NCBI RefSeq assembly: GCF_003241315.1
Contig: NZ_QFOZ01000002.1
Coordinates: 62,001-126,000 of the forward strand
Source: Lawsonella clevelandensis
GTDB taxonomy: Bacteria > Actinomycetota > Actinomycetes > Mycobacteriales > Mycobacteriaceae
DNA length: 64,000 nucleotides
Direction: 5' to 3'
Shown here: piece after piece, positions 17,133 through 26,389 of the stretch
Position numbering within the stretch: the first letter of the stretch is position 1
Layout of the letters: each line of letters starts with the position of its first letter
Made by a program: the position numbers and the translations under genes
The notes under the pieces: model-generated
Seen by the model: only the letters and a program-made list of their open reading frames with translations
The model's database searches: none
What the model was told of the DNA's origin: nothing

Positions 17133-19061
17133 CTATGCCAGCTGTCCGAGGATGAGTGCAACAGCTGCAAGAACTGCCGCGCCTACAACCATGAGGAGAC
17201 CATAGCTACGAATCAAACCATTCTGAAGACGCGACAACACGCCGGACAGACTAATCAGGCCACGTCCACCGCCATCAACCGCAGGGTTAATGGCTCGACG
17301 GTCGAGGAAAGCTGCAGTTTGTGAAAGTCCGTTGGTGGGTTTCACTGCAATGTACTCGTTGATGGTGTCGCCATAGAAAGCGTTGTCGCCAATGCGGGTG
17401 TACAGAGGAGCATTCTCGCGGGTCGTGGGAATGGGCTTGCGGAAGACCAGCCAGCCAATAAGGACACCAATAATGACAACTATCAGAGTGACTGCCGAAT
17501 CCCAGCTGAAGTGACCCATGCTGAGTTCAGCGGTTCCACCCACTGCCGGGTTGAGCCAGTCACCCATACTGTTGACCAGGAGGAAACCGCCGATTACGGA
17601 GAAGATACCGAGAATAACAAGCGGAATAACCATGGTGACGGGAGCCTCGTGTGGATCTACGCCCTTTTCCCAGCGCTTTTCGCCGAAGAACGTCATCATC
17701 ATAAGGCGGGTCATGTAGAAAGCAGTGACGCCAGCACCGATGAGGGCAGCCAGGCCGAAGACCCAGCCGCGGTCAAAAGCGACTTCAATAATGGGGTCTT
17801 TGGAGAAGAAGCCAGCGAATCCGGGGAAACCGATAATGGCCAGGTAGCCTGCCGCGAAGGTGAAGAAGGTCCAGGGCATTGCCTTGCGCAATCCACCGAA
17901 GCGACGCATGTCTGTGCTGTCATCCATTGCGTGCATGATGGAGCCAGCACCAAGGAACATGTTGGCCTTGAAGAAACCGTGCGTAACAAGGTGGAAGATG
18001 GCCAGCGCGTAGCCGGCGGGGCCAATTCCTGCGGCAAGAATCATGTAACCAATCTGCGACATGGTGGAACCGGCAAGTATCTTCTTGATGTCATCTTTAG
18101 AACTACCGATCCAGGCACCAACCAGGAGGGTAATAGTACCGATGATGACAACTGCCAGGGCAGCTGACGAGGAACGCTGGTAGATACTGCCACTGCGGAC
18201 AACCAAGTAGACACCGGCGGTTACCATAGTGGCGGCGTGAATGAGGGCCGACACGGGGGTGGGGCCTTCCATAGCGTCAAGTAGCCATGCCTGGAAGGGA
18301 ACCTGTGCGGATTTAGCGCAGGCACCCAGGAGGAGCATGAATCCGAGGAACGTGGGGATCCAACTATCAACGCCGTTAATGTGGGCATTCACAGTGGAGA
18401 ATTCCGTAGAACCGAAATACTTGAACATGGTGACGATGGCAAGCATCATTCCCACGTCGCCCATACGGTTCATAATGAAAGCCTTGTTAGCAGCATTCGC
18501 GGCAGCTGGACGGTGTGCCCAGAACCCGATAAGGAGGTAGGACGCCAAGCCGACGCCTTCCCAACCGACGAACAAGACAAGGTAGCTGTTACCAAGAACG
18601 AGTAGCAGCATGGCCGCCATGAAGAGGTTGAGGTAAGCGAAGAACTTGCGGCGTTTTTCATCGTGTGCCATGTAACCCACCGAGTAGAGGTGGATGAGGC
18701 TGCCAACGCCGGTAATAAGGAGGACGAACACAATGGAGAGGGGATCAAGCCGGAGACTGAGATCCGTCTGAATTCCGGGAAGAGACATCCATGTGTAGAA
18801 GGACGCTGTTTGTGCCCGATCCGCGGCAGAACGGCCCACCATTTGAATGAAGAGGGTAAGGCCGCAGGCGAAGGAAGCAAAGCTCAGCACGACGGCTAGC
18901 CAGTGTCCCCAACTATCCAGGAGACGCCCACCGATAAGGAGTAGGGCAGCACCAATGAGGGGCAGACCGATAATAAGCCATGCCACTACAGTGGCCGCTG
19001 TCGTGGCAGCGGGTGGGGCGACAGTCAGTGACTGTCCAGTTGCAAGAAGAGTAGATATCAC
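17133..19061 (-). CDS. nuoL: NADH-quinone oxidoreductase subunit L
   Basis: This 642-residue protein is the distal proton-pumping subunit of complex I. It shows the NuoL motifs FVGWEGVGLASYLLIGFW, KSAQVPFQAWLLDAMEGPTP and the DDIKKILAGSTMSQIGYM helix, and a C-terminal extension with a long amphipathic helix region followed by a last membrane segment. The start is GTG at 19061, five bases after the nuoK stop. The length is normal for actinobacterial NuoL. Confidence 0.97.
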   Translation of the reverse strand: MISTLLATGQSLTVAPPAATTAATVVAWLIIGLPLIGAALLLIGGRLLDSWGHWLAVVLSFASFACGLTLFIQMVGRSAADRAQTASFYTWMSLPGIQTDLSLRLDPLSIVFVLLITGVGSLIHLYSVGYMAHDEKRRKFFAYLNLFMAAMLLLVLGNSYLVLFVGWEGVGLASYLLIGFWAHRPAAANAANKAFIMNRMGDVGMMLAIVTMFKYFGSTEFSTVNAHINGVDSWIPTFLGFMLLLGACAKSAQVPFQAWLLDAMEGPTPVSALIHAATMVTAGVYLVVRSGSIYQRSSSAALAVVIIGTITLLVGAWIGSSKDDIKKILAGSTMSQIGYMILAAGIGPAGYALAIFHLVTHGFFKANMFLGAGSIMHAMDDSTDMRRFGGLRKAMPWTFFTFAAGYLAIIGFPGFAGFFSKDPIIEVAFDRGWVFGLAALIGAGVTAFYMTRLMMMTFFGEKRWEKGVDPHEAPVTMVIPLVILGIFSVIGGFLLVNSMGDWLNPAVGGTAELSMGHFSWDSAVTLIVVIIGVLIGWLVFRKPIPTTRENAPLYTRIGDNAFYGDTINEYIAVKPTNGLSQTAAFLDRRAINPAVDGGGRGLISLSGVLSRLQNGLIRSYGLLMVVGAAVLAAVALILGQLA

Positions 19062-19066
19062 TGCGC

Positions 19067-19378
19067 CTAGCCTTTCAGTGAACGTTCTTCATCGACGGAC
19101 ACTGTGTACTGGGTGCGCCACATTGCGACCACAATCGCAAGACCAACGACTACCTCAGCAGCAGCTACCACCATGACAAACAGTGCAGCTACTTGCCCGT
19201 CAAGATTGCCAAACTGGCGTGCGAGAGCAACAAAGCCCAGGTTGCAGGAGTTCAGCATGAGTTCGACGGACATGAACACAAGCAGTGTGCTGCGGCGAAC
19301 GAGGAAGCCCATAATACCGATGGCGAACAGGATCGCGGACAGGACTAGGTAGAAACTTGTGGACATCATGTTACTCAT
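19067..19378 (-). CDS. nuoK: NADH-quinone oxidoreductase subunit K
   Basis: A small (103-residue) complex I membrane subunit with three helices and the conserved glutamate motif FMSVELMLNSCNLGFVA plus VAAAEVVVGLAI. The reading frame is open further upstream inside nuoJ, but the family N-terminus begins near 19378. Three closely spaced ATGs (19378, 19369, 19366) are possible; AAGGAGAGG lies just before the first and gives the first a short and the others a longer gap. The first overlaps the nuoJ stop by 8 bases. Confidence 0.93.
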   Translation of the reverse strand: MSNMMSTSFYLVLSAILFAIGIMGFLVRRSTLLVFMSVELMLNSCNLGFVALARQFGNLDGQVAALFVMVVAAAEVVVGLAIVVAMWRTQYTVSVDEERSLKG

Positions 19379-20228
19379 CCTCTCCTTCGTGCTTATCAAG
19401 AGCTTTGTAATGTTGTTGTGTCTGTTCAGCAAGTTCTTGTCCAGAACGAGCTTCACGAGATTCGTACATCTCATCAGAGATGGAGGAGTGGAGTTCTGTA
19501 CCGTCGGGGAGAAGAGCAGGAACATCCATGGCGTTGCTAGCAGCATAAACACCAGCACCCGGCATGGCACCAACATCCGTACCCTTTTCGGCGTAAGCGC
19601 GGAAGCGAGCTTCCATGGTTTCACGCTGGCTGGGACGCTTCTTAGAACGAGTACGGAGAGTGAGAACGATAGCCCCGACTGCGGCCACAATGAGAAGCGC
19701 CGAGAGAACTTCGAAGATAATGACGTACTTGTTGAAGATAAGCTGCCCAAGTCCAGGGATATTACCGCCAGCAGAATGAGTGGCTTTATCAAGTCCCACG
19801 GGGTCTGGCCATGTCACTAGCGACACTGCAACAGCGGTGATGATAATCATGGCCAGGGCCATAAGGATAGCGGCTATACGCTGGCCGGGGATAGGATCGC
19901 CTTTCCCAGCGTCCGCGTTCGCCCCGACCATCATCACAATGAAGAGGAACATCACCATGATGGCGCCCGCATAAACAACAATCTGGACGACAAAGACGAA
20001 AGGCGCCTGCAGGATTGCGTACTCGATGGCCATACCAATCATGACAAACAGCAGGTACAACGCCGAGTGAATGAGTTTTCTCGACAGCACCATACAGACT
20101 GCGGCTGCCACAATGACGATGGCCAACATCCAGGAAAGGACCTGTCCCCAGATGTGGGAAGCACTGCTGCCAGCGGCAAGAGTCATCATTGGCGCAATAG
20201 TGGTGGAAGAAGCGAGAGTAAACGCCAT
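19371..20228 (-). CDS. nuoJ: NADH-quinone oxidoreductase subunit J
   Basis: A 285-residue membrane subunit with five hydrophobic segments in its first 180 residues, including VVYAGAIMVMFLFIVMMVG, which is the conserved transmembrane helix with a pi-bulge near the E-channel. The remaining 100 residues form a charged hydrophilic tail rich in Arg, Glu and Gln (SKKRPSQRET and later), longer than in E. coli but usual in actinobacteria. The gene starts 3 bases after nuoI ends and overlaps nuoK. Confidence 0.95.
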   Translation of the reverse strand: MAFTLASSTTIAPMMTLAAGSSASHIWGQVLSWMLAIVIVAAAVCMVLSRKLIHSALYLLFVMIGMAIEYAILQAPFVFVVQIVVYAGAIMVMFLFIVMMVGANADAGKGDPIPGQRIAAILMALAMIIITAVAVSLVTWPDPVGLDKATHSAGGNIPGLGQLIFNKYVIIFEVLSALLIVAAVGAIVLTLRTRSKKRPSQRETMEARFRAYAEKGTDVGAMPGAGVYAASNAMDVPALLPDGTELHSSISDEMYESREARSGQELAEQTQQHYKALDKHEGEDE

Positions 20229-20230
20229 GG

Positions 20231-20770
20231 TTATCCTTCCTCCAATTGCTGTGATTCACGTGAGTCTGCGTGTAAGGGCAGTCCCATGAAATATCCCTTT
20301 TCGTTATCGGCAAGACGGCGCGGATGCGGCGGCATTTCCATGCCGTCCTCTAGCGGGGCAAGAAGTTTATCCTTGCCGTAGATCAATGCTTCACGGGAGG
20401 CATTGGCCAACTCGAAGTCATTGGTCATGGTCAGTGCGCGCGTGGGGCATGCCTCAATGCACATGCCGCAGAAGATACAGCGCAAATAGTTGATTTCGTA
20501 GACAGCTCCGTACCGCTCACCGGGAGAGTAACGCTCATCTTCAGTGTTTTCCGCTGCCTCCACGCGAATAGCGTCAGCTGGGCATGCCCAAGCGCAGAGC
20601 TCACAACCAACACATTTTTCTAGTCCGTCAGGCCAACGATTCAGCTGGTGACGGCCATGGAAGCGGGGTTCGGTGACCTTCGGCTTTAGCGGGTACTCTT
20701 CGGTGAACTTCTTCCGGAACATGGTTCGGAAAGTTACTCCGAGGCCCGCCCAGCGCGAGAAGATACTCAT
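20231..20770 (-). CDS. nuoI: NADH-quinone oxidoreductase subunit I
   Basis: A 179-residue peripheral-arm subunit with two [4Fe-4S] ferredoxin motifs, CVGCELCAWACP and CIFCGMCIEACP, that hold clusters N6a and N6b. These relay electrons toward NuoB and quinone. The N-terminal amphipathic stretch FSRWAGLGVTFRTMF anchors it to the membrane. The ATG overlaps the nuoH stop by four bases (ATGA), indicating translational coupling. Confidence 0.97.
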   Translation of the reverse strand: MSIFSRWAGLGVTFRTMFRKKFTEEYPLKPKVTEPRFHGRHQLNRWPDGLEKCVGCELCAWACPADAIRVEAAENTEDERYSPGERYGAVYEINYLRCIFCGMCIEACPTRALTMTNDFELANASREALIYGKDKLLAPLEDGMEMPPHPRRLADNEKGYFMGLPLHADSRESQQLEEG

Positions 20771-22056
20771 GACAGTTTCTCCTTCCGCTGCTTACCGGCA
20801 GGCGCGGGATTATCCTTGAAAATCGGTAGCGGGTAGGTGGCGTTAAAAGTGTCAGCAGCAGGCTTGAGCATACTGTCGACGGGGCGACGCTGGCAGTAGA
20901 GAACCAGTGCCGAGATAGCAAGGTAGATAAGGACGAGACCAATGGCAGTGGCATCGTCAGTGAGCCAGGTGCCAGGATCGGCCATAGCACGTGCCTTCTG
21001 ATAGATACCGAGGAGGACGAGCCAGCCAATAGAAAGCGGCAGGAGAGTCTTCCACCCAATGGCCATCAGCTGGTCGTAGCGGTAGCGGGGGACAGTACCG
21101 CGAACCCAGATAAAGAAGAACAGGAAGAGAATAACCTTCAGCAGGAACCAGAGGAGACCCCACCAGCCTCCGTCAATGGCCGTGTTGTTGAGTGGCCAGG
21201 GGGCGTTGAAACCACCCAGGAAGAGGGTGGCGCAGATAGCCGACAATGTTGTCATGTTCATGTATTCGCCCAAGTAGAACAGTGCGAAACGGAAACCGGA
21301 GTAGTCGGTGGAATAACCGCCAACAAGCTCAGATTCACATTCCGGCATGTCGAAGGGGGCGCGGTTCGCTTCCGCCAGCATGGCTACAACATAGATGCAG
21401 AAAGCGGGAGTGAGAAGGACGAAATTGTGGGCGGGGAAGGGGGAATCCCAGCCAAACAGGGTCAGTGTGGTGGCTTGGTGATTCACAATTCCTACAGTGG
21501 ACATGGTGCGGCTGACCAGCACAACACACACAATGGCGAGCCCCATGGAGACTTCGTAGGAAATCATCTGGGCAGCGGAGCGGAGACCACCGAGGAGTGA
21601 GTATCGGGAGGTAGATGCCCAACCAGCTAGGACGATGCCGTAGGTGCCGATGGATGCGACAGCCAGAATGAAGAGAACGGCTACCGGGAGATCACCCAGC
21701 TGAAGTTGAGTGTAGTGACCACCCATGGAGACGCGGCCACCAATAGGAATAACTGCCCATGTGGTGAAGGCGGCCAGACCGGTCAGCATAGGCGCCAAGG
21801 TGAAGACAAACTTATCAACGTTATCTGGTGCGAAGTCCTCCTTCATGATGGTTTTAATACCATCGGAGAACGGCTGTAGCAGACCCGCGGGACCTGCCAT
21901 GTTTGGTCCGACACGCTGCTGTAAGAAAGCGAGAATACGCCGTTCAAACCACACACAGAAAATGGCGAAGAAAAGGGGAATACAAAAGATTACGATGACT
22001 TTAACAAGAACGAGCCACCATGGGTCACCCCACACACCAATGTTGTCTTCAGACAC
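20767..22056 (-). CDS. nuoH: NADH-quinone oxidoreductase subunit H
   Basis: This 429-residue membrane subunit forms much of the quinone chamber at the junction of the two arms. Conserved pieces include ERRILAFLQQRVGPNMAGP, LPVAVLFILAVASIGTYGIV, and the acidic loop EANRAPFDMPECESELVGGY. The chosen start is the GTG at 22056, with GGAGG 9 bases upstream; it overlaps the nuoG stop by 8 bases. An ATG at 22119 in the same frame would overlap nuoG by 71 bases and adds residues unlike the family. Confidence 0.95.
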   Translation of the reverse strand: MSEDNIGVWGDPWWLVLVKVIVIFCIPLFFAIFCVWFERRILAFLQQRVGPNMAGPAGLLQPFSDGIKTIMKEDFAPDNVDKFVFTLAPMLTGLAAFTTWAVIPIGGRVSMGGHYTQLQLGDLPVAVLFILAVASIGTYGIVLAGWASTSRYSLLGGLRSAAQMISYEVSMGLAIVCVVLVSRTMSTVGIVNHQATTLTLFGWDSPFPAHNFVLLTPAFCIYVVAMLAEANRAPFDMPECESELVGGYSTDYSGFRFALFYLGEYMNMTTLSAICATLFLGGFNAPWPLNNTAIDGGWWGLLWFLLKVILFLFFFIWVRGTVPRYRYDQLMAIGWKTLLPLSIGWLVLLGIYQKARAMADPGTWLTDDATAIGLVLIYLAISALVLYCQRRPVDSMLKPAADTFNATYPLPIFKDNPAPAGKQRKEKLS

Positions 22057-24379
22057 GGGATGGCACCTCCATTCGAACAGTGTGAGCATCGTCTGATGGA
22101 ACAAGAGTGACCTGGTCACCAGGCTCTGCGCCGGTTACCGCGAGCGGGTTGCCCGGGACGTTACTGGGAACCCACACAACATCATCTGCCATCTCTGGGA
22201 TAACAGAAACGGGAAGAGTAATGGATCCTTGTGACGTGGCCACAGTAGCGGCTCCACCGGCGGTAAGACCATAGGCGGCAGCCGTTGCAGGGCTGACGCG
22301 CAGACGGCCGCGACGATGGTCGCTACCTTTGAAAATGGTTCCGTCAAGGGCAGCAGAGTCTCCCATGAGCTCACGCCAACTATCAAGCACAAGTCCGTGC
22401 GAAGCGGAATCCGCAACGGGTGGCATAGCGCCACCTGCTGTACCAGTGGCGGCGGTGCGCAGAAGGTCTGCAATCTTCGTGCTGGCAGGAATCTTCAGAC
22501 TCGTTCCCATCGCTTGGGCGATAGTTCCCAACACCCGGCGATCAGACATCGTTGTCACGGGTACGCCGTGGAGTGGCTGTACGTTTCGCCAGCGTGCTTC
22601 CCAGTTCAAGAAATGACCTGTCACTTCAGAGATAAGGCTGACAGGGAAGACAACATCCGCACAGTCACTGAGCTCCGTGTGGCGTTGTGCCAGCTGGATG
22701 GTGAAAGCAGTGTCGGCAGCTTTGCGCAGCAGCTGGATATCGGCGAAGTCGCGTTCATCCAGTGCACCTAACACTAGCGCCTGCAGTTCTCCGGCGGCGG
22801 CGGCCTCCAGCATGGCCTTTGTTGGTATCCCGTCTGCAGTGGGGAGGCAGCCAGCTTCCAGAGCGCCACGATCTCCCGCGTGCAAGGGGACCCATGCAAA
22901 GCGAGCACCGGTCTTGTCGGCCGCTGCAACTACTGCTTTGAAGGTTCCTGTGGATGCGGCAGCGCGTGCGCCCACCAGAATGATGGTGTCGCTATCGAGG
23001 CCGTCGAGCTGGGTAAGTGCCTCAGCTTCAGTACCAGGCTTGCAGGTAACAACCTCAGCATTCAGCTTGTCAGTACCGATAGTGCGGTGGCTGGCAATAG
23101 AGACAACCTGCAGTCCCTTCTTACGGACGGCTCGGCGCAGACGCAAGAAGAGGTTAGCGGCTTCATCTTCCGGATCAAGGCAGACAAGAACAACTTTCTT
23201 AGCCTCGTCGAGATCCTGATAGGTGATGGTGTCACCTGCTGCTGTGTGAGCAACGTACTGGGTGAGGAATGCGGCTTCTTCCGCAGTTTCTTTATCGGAA
23301 CGGAAGTCGATATTGTTAGTTCCCACAACATTGCGGGCAAAAGCAGCGTAGGCGTAGGCGTTTTCCACGGTATGGGAAGCACCTGTGAGAACGCCTACGG
23401 AAGAGCCTGCGGCCGTGAGTTCCTTAGCGGCCAAAGAAATTGCTTCTGGCCAGGAGGCTTCCATAAGTTTGCCGTCACGGCGCACGAGCGGGGTAGTGAT
23501 GCGGTCGGGAAGGGTTCCGTAGCGGAATCCGTAGCGGCCTTTATCGCAGTTCCACTCGAGGTTGACGTCAGCGTCCTCACCGGCCAAGCGACGAGTGATC
23601 TTGCTGTGACGGTGGTCAACGCGCAGGGCACAGCCGCTGGCGCAGTGCTCACAGGTGGTTTCGGTGGAGACGAGGTCGAAGGGGCGTGCCTGGAAACGAT
23701 AGTCAGCGCTGGTAAGAGCACCAACGGGGCAGATCTGTACAGTATTGCCGGAGAAGTAGGATCCAGCATCCGATTCCGGTACGGAGGAGATCTGCTGACG
23801 TGCGCCACGTTCGGCAAGGGCGATGCACCGATCTCCGGAAACTTGCTCGGAGAAACGAGTGCACCGTGTACAGAGAACGCAGCGTTCCCGGTCAAGAAGG
23901 ACATTGCTGACAAGCGGCAGCGGCGTGGGGAAGTGGCGTTTCTCGCAATCGAAGCGCGTCTCACCCTGCCCATCGGACATGGCCTGGTTCTGTAGTGGAC
24001 ATTCACCACCCTTGTCGCAGATGGGGCAATCCAATGGGTGGTTAATAAGGAGAAGCTCCATAATGCCACGCTGTGCTTCTTTCGCCAGCATGGACGATGC
24101 TTGAGTTTTAACAACCATGCCTTCTGCTACGGCCAGCGAGCAGGACGCTTGGGGCTTGGGGAAACCTCGCCCGTTACCAGCATCGGGTACTTCCACCATG
24201 CACTGGCGGCAAGCGGCGACAGGATCAAGGAGAGGATGATCGCAGAAGCGGGGGATACGAATTCCGAGCTTTTCCGCAGCGCGGATAACCATCGTTCCCT
24301 TCGGTACAGATACGGACTGACCATCAATTTCCAAGGTCACAAGATTATCTTGGGGAGTGGTCGAGGTGTTATCGCTCAT
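22049..24379 (-). CDS. nuoG: NADH-quinone oxidoreductase subunit G
   Basis: This 776-residue subunit carries most of the iron-sulfur wire of complex I. It has an N-terminal [2Fe-2S] ferredoxin domain (RFCDHPLLDPVAACRQC), the His-Cys3 cluster region (HPLDCPICDKGGECPLQ), the [4Fe-4S] motif CVLCTRCTRF, and a molybdopterin-oxidoreductase-like domain starting with TTCEHCASGCAL. The Cys pattern in the last motif would hold the extra N7 cluster. The molybdopterin-type domain is non-catalytic in complex I. The start overlaps the nuoF stop (TAATG). Confidence 0.96.
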   Translation of the reverse strand: MSDNTSTTPQDNLVTLEIDGQSVSVPKGTMVIRAAEKLGIRIPRFCDHPLLDPVAACRQCMVEVPDAGNGRGFPKPQASCSLAVAEGMVVKTQASSMLAKEAQRGIMELLLINHPLDCPICDKGGECPLQNQAMSDGQGETRFDCEKRHFPTPLPLVSNVLLDRERCVLCTRCTRFSEQVSGDRCIALAERGARQQISSVPESDAGSYFSGNTVQICPVGALTSADYRFQARPFDLVSTETTCEHCASGCALRVDHRHSKITRRLAGEDADVNLEWNCDKGRYGFRYGTLPDRITTPLVRRDGKLMEASWPEAISLAAKELTAAGSSVGVLTGASHTVENAYAYAAFARNVVGTNNIDFRSDKETAEEAAFLTQYVAHTAAGDTITYQDLDEAKKVVLVCLDPEDEAANLFLRLRRAVRKKGLQVVSIASHRTIGTDKLNAEVVTCKPGTEAEALTQLDGLDSDTIILVGARAAASTGTFKAVVAAADKTGARFAWVPLHAGDRGALEAGCLPTADGIPTKAMLEAAAAGELQALVLGALDERDFADIQLLRKAADTAFTIQLAQRHTELSDCADVVFPVSLISEVTGHFLNWEARWRNVQPLHGVPVTTMSDRRVLGTIAQAMGTSLKIPASTKIADLLRTAATGTAGGAMPPVADSASHGLVLDSWRELMGDSAALDGTIFKGSDHRRGRLRVSPATAAAYGLTAGGAATVATSQGSITLPVSVIPEMADDVVWVPSNVPGNPLAVTGAEPGDQVTLVPSDDAHTVRMEVPSRV

Positions 24380-25689
24380 TAAACGTTCTCCTCATCACTA
24401 AAGAGCGCACTAGCCTCATATGGCAGGAGCTCCCAGGCGGGGGTGGTGTAACCGGCCTCAAACTCTTCACGGAAGTGTTTAACAGCGCTAGTAACACAGG
24501 CGACAGCACCATCTGCAAGAGCACAGAAAGACTTACCGCCAATATTCCCGGCAATACTCAATAGCTTGTCGACATCGCCCGGCTTGCCCTCGCCGCGCTC
24601 AAGACGCTGCAGAAGCTGTACGAGCCACCAAGTACCTTCACGGCACGGAGTGCATTTACCGCACGATTCATGCTTATAGAACTCAACAAAACGGGTCGTA
24701 GTGCGAACAACCGAGGTAGTTTCGTCAAAGATCTGGAGGGCCTTTGTACCCAACATGGAGCCGGCACCCGACACACCTTCATAATCCAGCGGAACATCAA
24801 GTTCTTTTGCAGTGAAGATGGGGGTGGAGGAACCACCGGGAGTCCAGAACTTTAGTTCGTGTCCTTCCCGGATACCGCCGGATAGTTCCAGAAGCTCACG
24901 CAAGGTAATACCCAAAGGAGCCTCATACTGGCCAGGATTCTTTACATGGCCAGACAGGGAATAGATAGTTGCTCCCTTGGACTTTTCTGTCCCCATGGAC
25001 TGGTACCAGTCGGCACCATTGCGAACAATCGCCGGGACAGAAGAAATAGACTCCACATTGTTAATAACCGTGGGGCAGGCATAAAGACCTTCCACAGCGG
25101 GGAACGGTGGACGGAGGCGCGGATGCCCACGCTTTCCTTCCAATGAGTTCAGCAGGGCGGTTTCTTCGCCGCAGATGTAGGCACCAGCACCGGAGTGCAC
25201 CATAACGTGAAGGCGTTTGCCGGTTCCCATAACGTTGTCGCCGGCGAAGCCAGCATCGTATGCTTCTTGAATTGCCTGCTGCAGGCGCCGGGCTACCTGA
25301 ACAACTTCTCCACGGAGGTAGATGAAAGCCTGCTCGGATCCGAAAGCGTAGCAGGAGATAAGAGCACCTTCGACAAGCGTGTGCGGGCTTGCCATAATGA
25401 GCGGCATGTCCTTGCACGTGCCGGGTTCGGATTCGTCTCCGTTAACAACAAGGTATTTGGGGTTGGGATTGTTTTGGGGAACAAAGGACCATTTCACCCC
25501 AGTGGGGAAGCCTGCACCACCACGACCGCGTAGTCCGGAGTCTTTAATAAGGTTGAGCACCTCAGAAGGCTCCATAGTGAGGGCCTTGCGGAGTGCTTCA
25601 TACCCCTTGTTGGACTGGTAGGTGTCCAGTTTCCACGGGGTGGCCTCGCCCCAGTGCTCGGAGAGGATGGGAGTAAGGAGTCCTGTCAC
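24379..25689 (-). CDS. nuoF: NADH-quinone oxidoreductase subunit F
   Basis: A 436-residue NADH-oxidising subunit. The FMN/NADH binding glycine-rich segment is LRGRGGAGFPTGVKW near residue 53, followed by NGDESEPGTCKD. Further on are the GAGAYICGEETALLNSLEG motif and the [4Fe-4S] N3 ligand motif ESCGKCTPCREGTWW. Hydride transfer from NADH to FMN occurs here, in the cytoplasm. The start is GTG at 25689, one base after the nuoE stop codon. Confidence 0.97.
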   Translation of the reverse strand: MTGLLTPILSEHWGEATPWKLDTYQSNKGYEALRKALTMEPSEVLNLIKDSGLRGRGGAGFPTGVKWSFVPQNNPNPKYLVVNGDESEPGTCKDMPLIMASPHTLVEGALISCYAFGSEQAFIYLRGEVVQVARRLQQAIQEAYDAGFAGDNVMGTGKRLHVMVHSGAGAYICGEETALLNSLEGKRGHPRLRPPFPAVEGLYACPTVINNVESISSVPAIVRNGADWYQSMGTEKSKGATIYSLSGHVKNPGQYEAPLGITLRELLELSGGIREGHELKFWTPGGSSTPIFTAKELDVPLDYEGVSGAGSMLGTKALQIFDETTSVVRTTTRFVEFYKHESCGKCTPCREGTWWLVQLLQRLERGEGKPGDVDKLLSIAGNIGGKSFCALADGAVACVTSAVKHFREEFEAGYTTPAWELLPYEASALFSDEENV

Positions 25690-25690
25690 G

Positions 25691-26389
25691 TTACTCGCCT
25701 TCCTTTACGTTATTGGCAATGCGCCAGCCAGCTAGGGAGGAGTGTCCGGCGGCGGGGCCGTCATTGCCGCGGCCATCATTAAAACCAGCGAGGACGCGTT
25801 CGTTATCGCGCCAGGAGGTAATCTGTGGGCCACGAGTGGAGTGGACTTCTTCGTCGTTGCGAAGTTTTTCAATAATCTCAATGGCTTTACGAGGAGTCAT
25901 ATTGTCCATGAACTCCCAGTTCAGCATCATGACAGGGGCAAAGTCACAGGCGGCGTTGCATTCCACGCGCTCCAGTGTGAAAGCACCATCTTCGGTGGTG
26001 CCTTCGCCATCGAGACCGAGGTGTTTACGGACGGTTTCATACACCATGTCGCCGCCCATGACGGCGCAGAGGGACGTGGTACAAACACCAATAAGATGCT
26101 TACCCACTGCCTCTTTGTGGAACATGGTGTAGAACGTCACTACCCCCAGGACGACCGCTTCGGGGAGGTCAAGGATGCGCGCAATATGGCGAACACCTTC
26201 ACCGCTTACTTTCCCATCTATGCTCTGCACCAGGTGCAGCATGGGGATAATGGCGGATTGTGCCTGTGGGTAACGGTCTGCAAGAATGTGCAGTTCTTTA
26301 ATGTTTTCCTCAGTGATGTTGGTGGTTGTGTCGCTCATATCGACAGCATCAGCATCATCAAATTTGGAGATAAATTCGGCTTCGATCAC
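25691..26389 (-). CDS. nuoE: NADH-quinone oxidoreductase subunit E
   Basis: A 232-residue thioredoxin-fold subunit holding the [2Fe-2S] cluster N1a. The four ligands are in GVCTTSLC and VECNAACDFAP. The N-terminal helical bundle and an extra C-terminal tail of about 50 residues (DNERVLAGFNDGRG onward) are typical of actinobacterial NuoE. The start is taken as GTG at 26389, with GGGAGG 9 bases before and a GTGA overlap with the nuoD stop; the internal ATG 17 codons later is an alternative. Confidence 0.94.
   Translation of the reverse strand: MIEAEFISKFDDADAVDMSDTTTNITEENIKELHILADRYPQAQSAIIPMLHLVQSIDGKVSGEGVRHIARILDLPEAVVLGVVTFYTMFHKEAVGKHLIGVCTTSLCAVMGGDMVYETVRKHLGLDGEGTTEDGAFTLERVECNAACDFAPVMMLNWEFMDNMTPRKAIEIIEKLRNDEEVHSTRGPQITSWRDNERVLAGFNDGRGNDGPAAGHSSLAGWRIANNVKEGE

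Noticed and set aside
22057..22119. Longer nuoH N-terminus starting at ATG 22119
   Set aside because: It overlaps nuoG by 71 bases and adds non-homologous residues; GGAGG supports the GTG at 22056.
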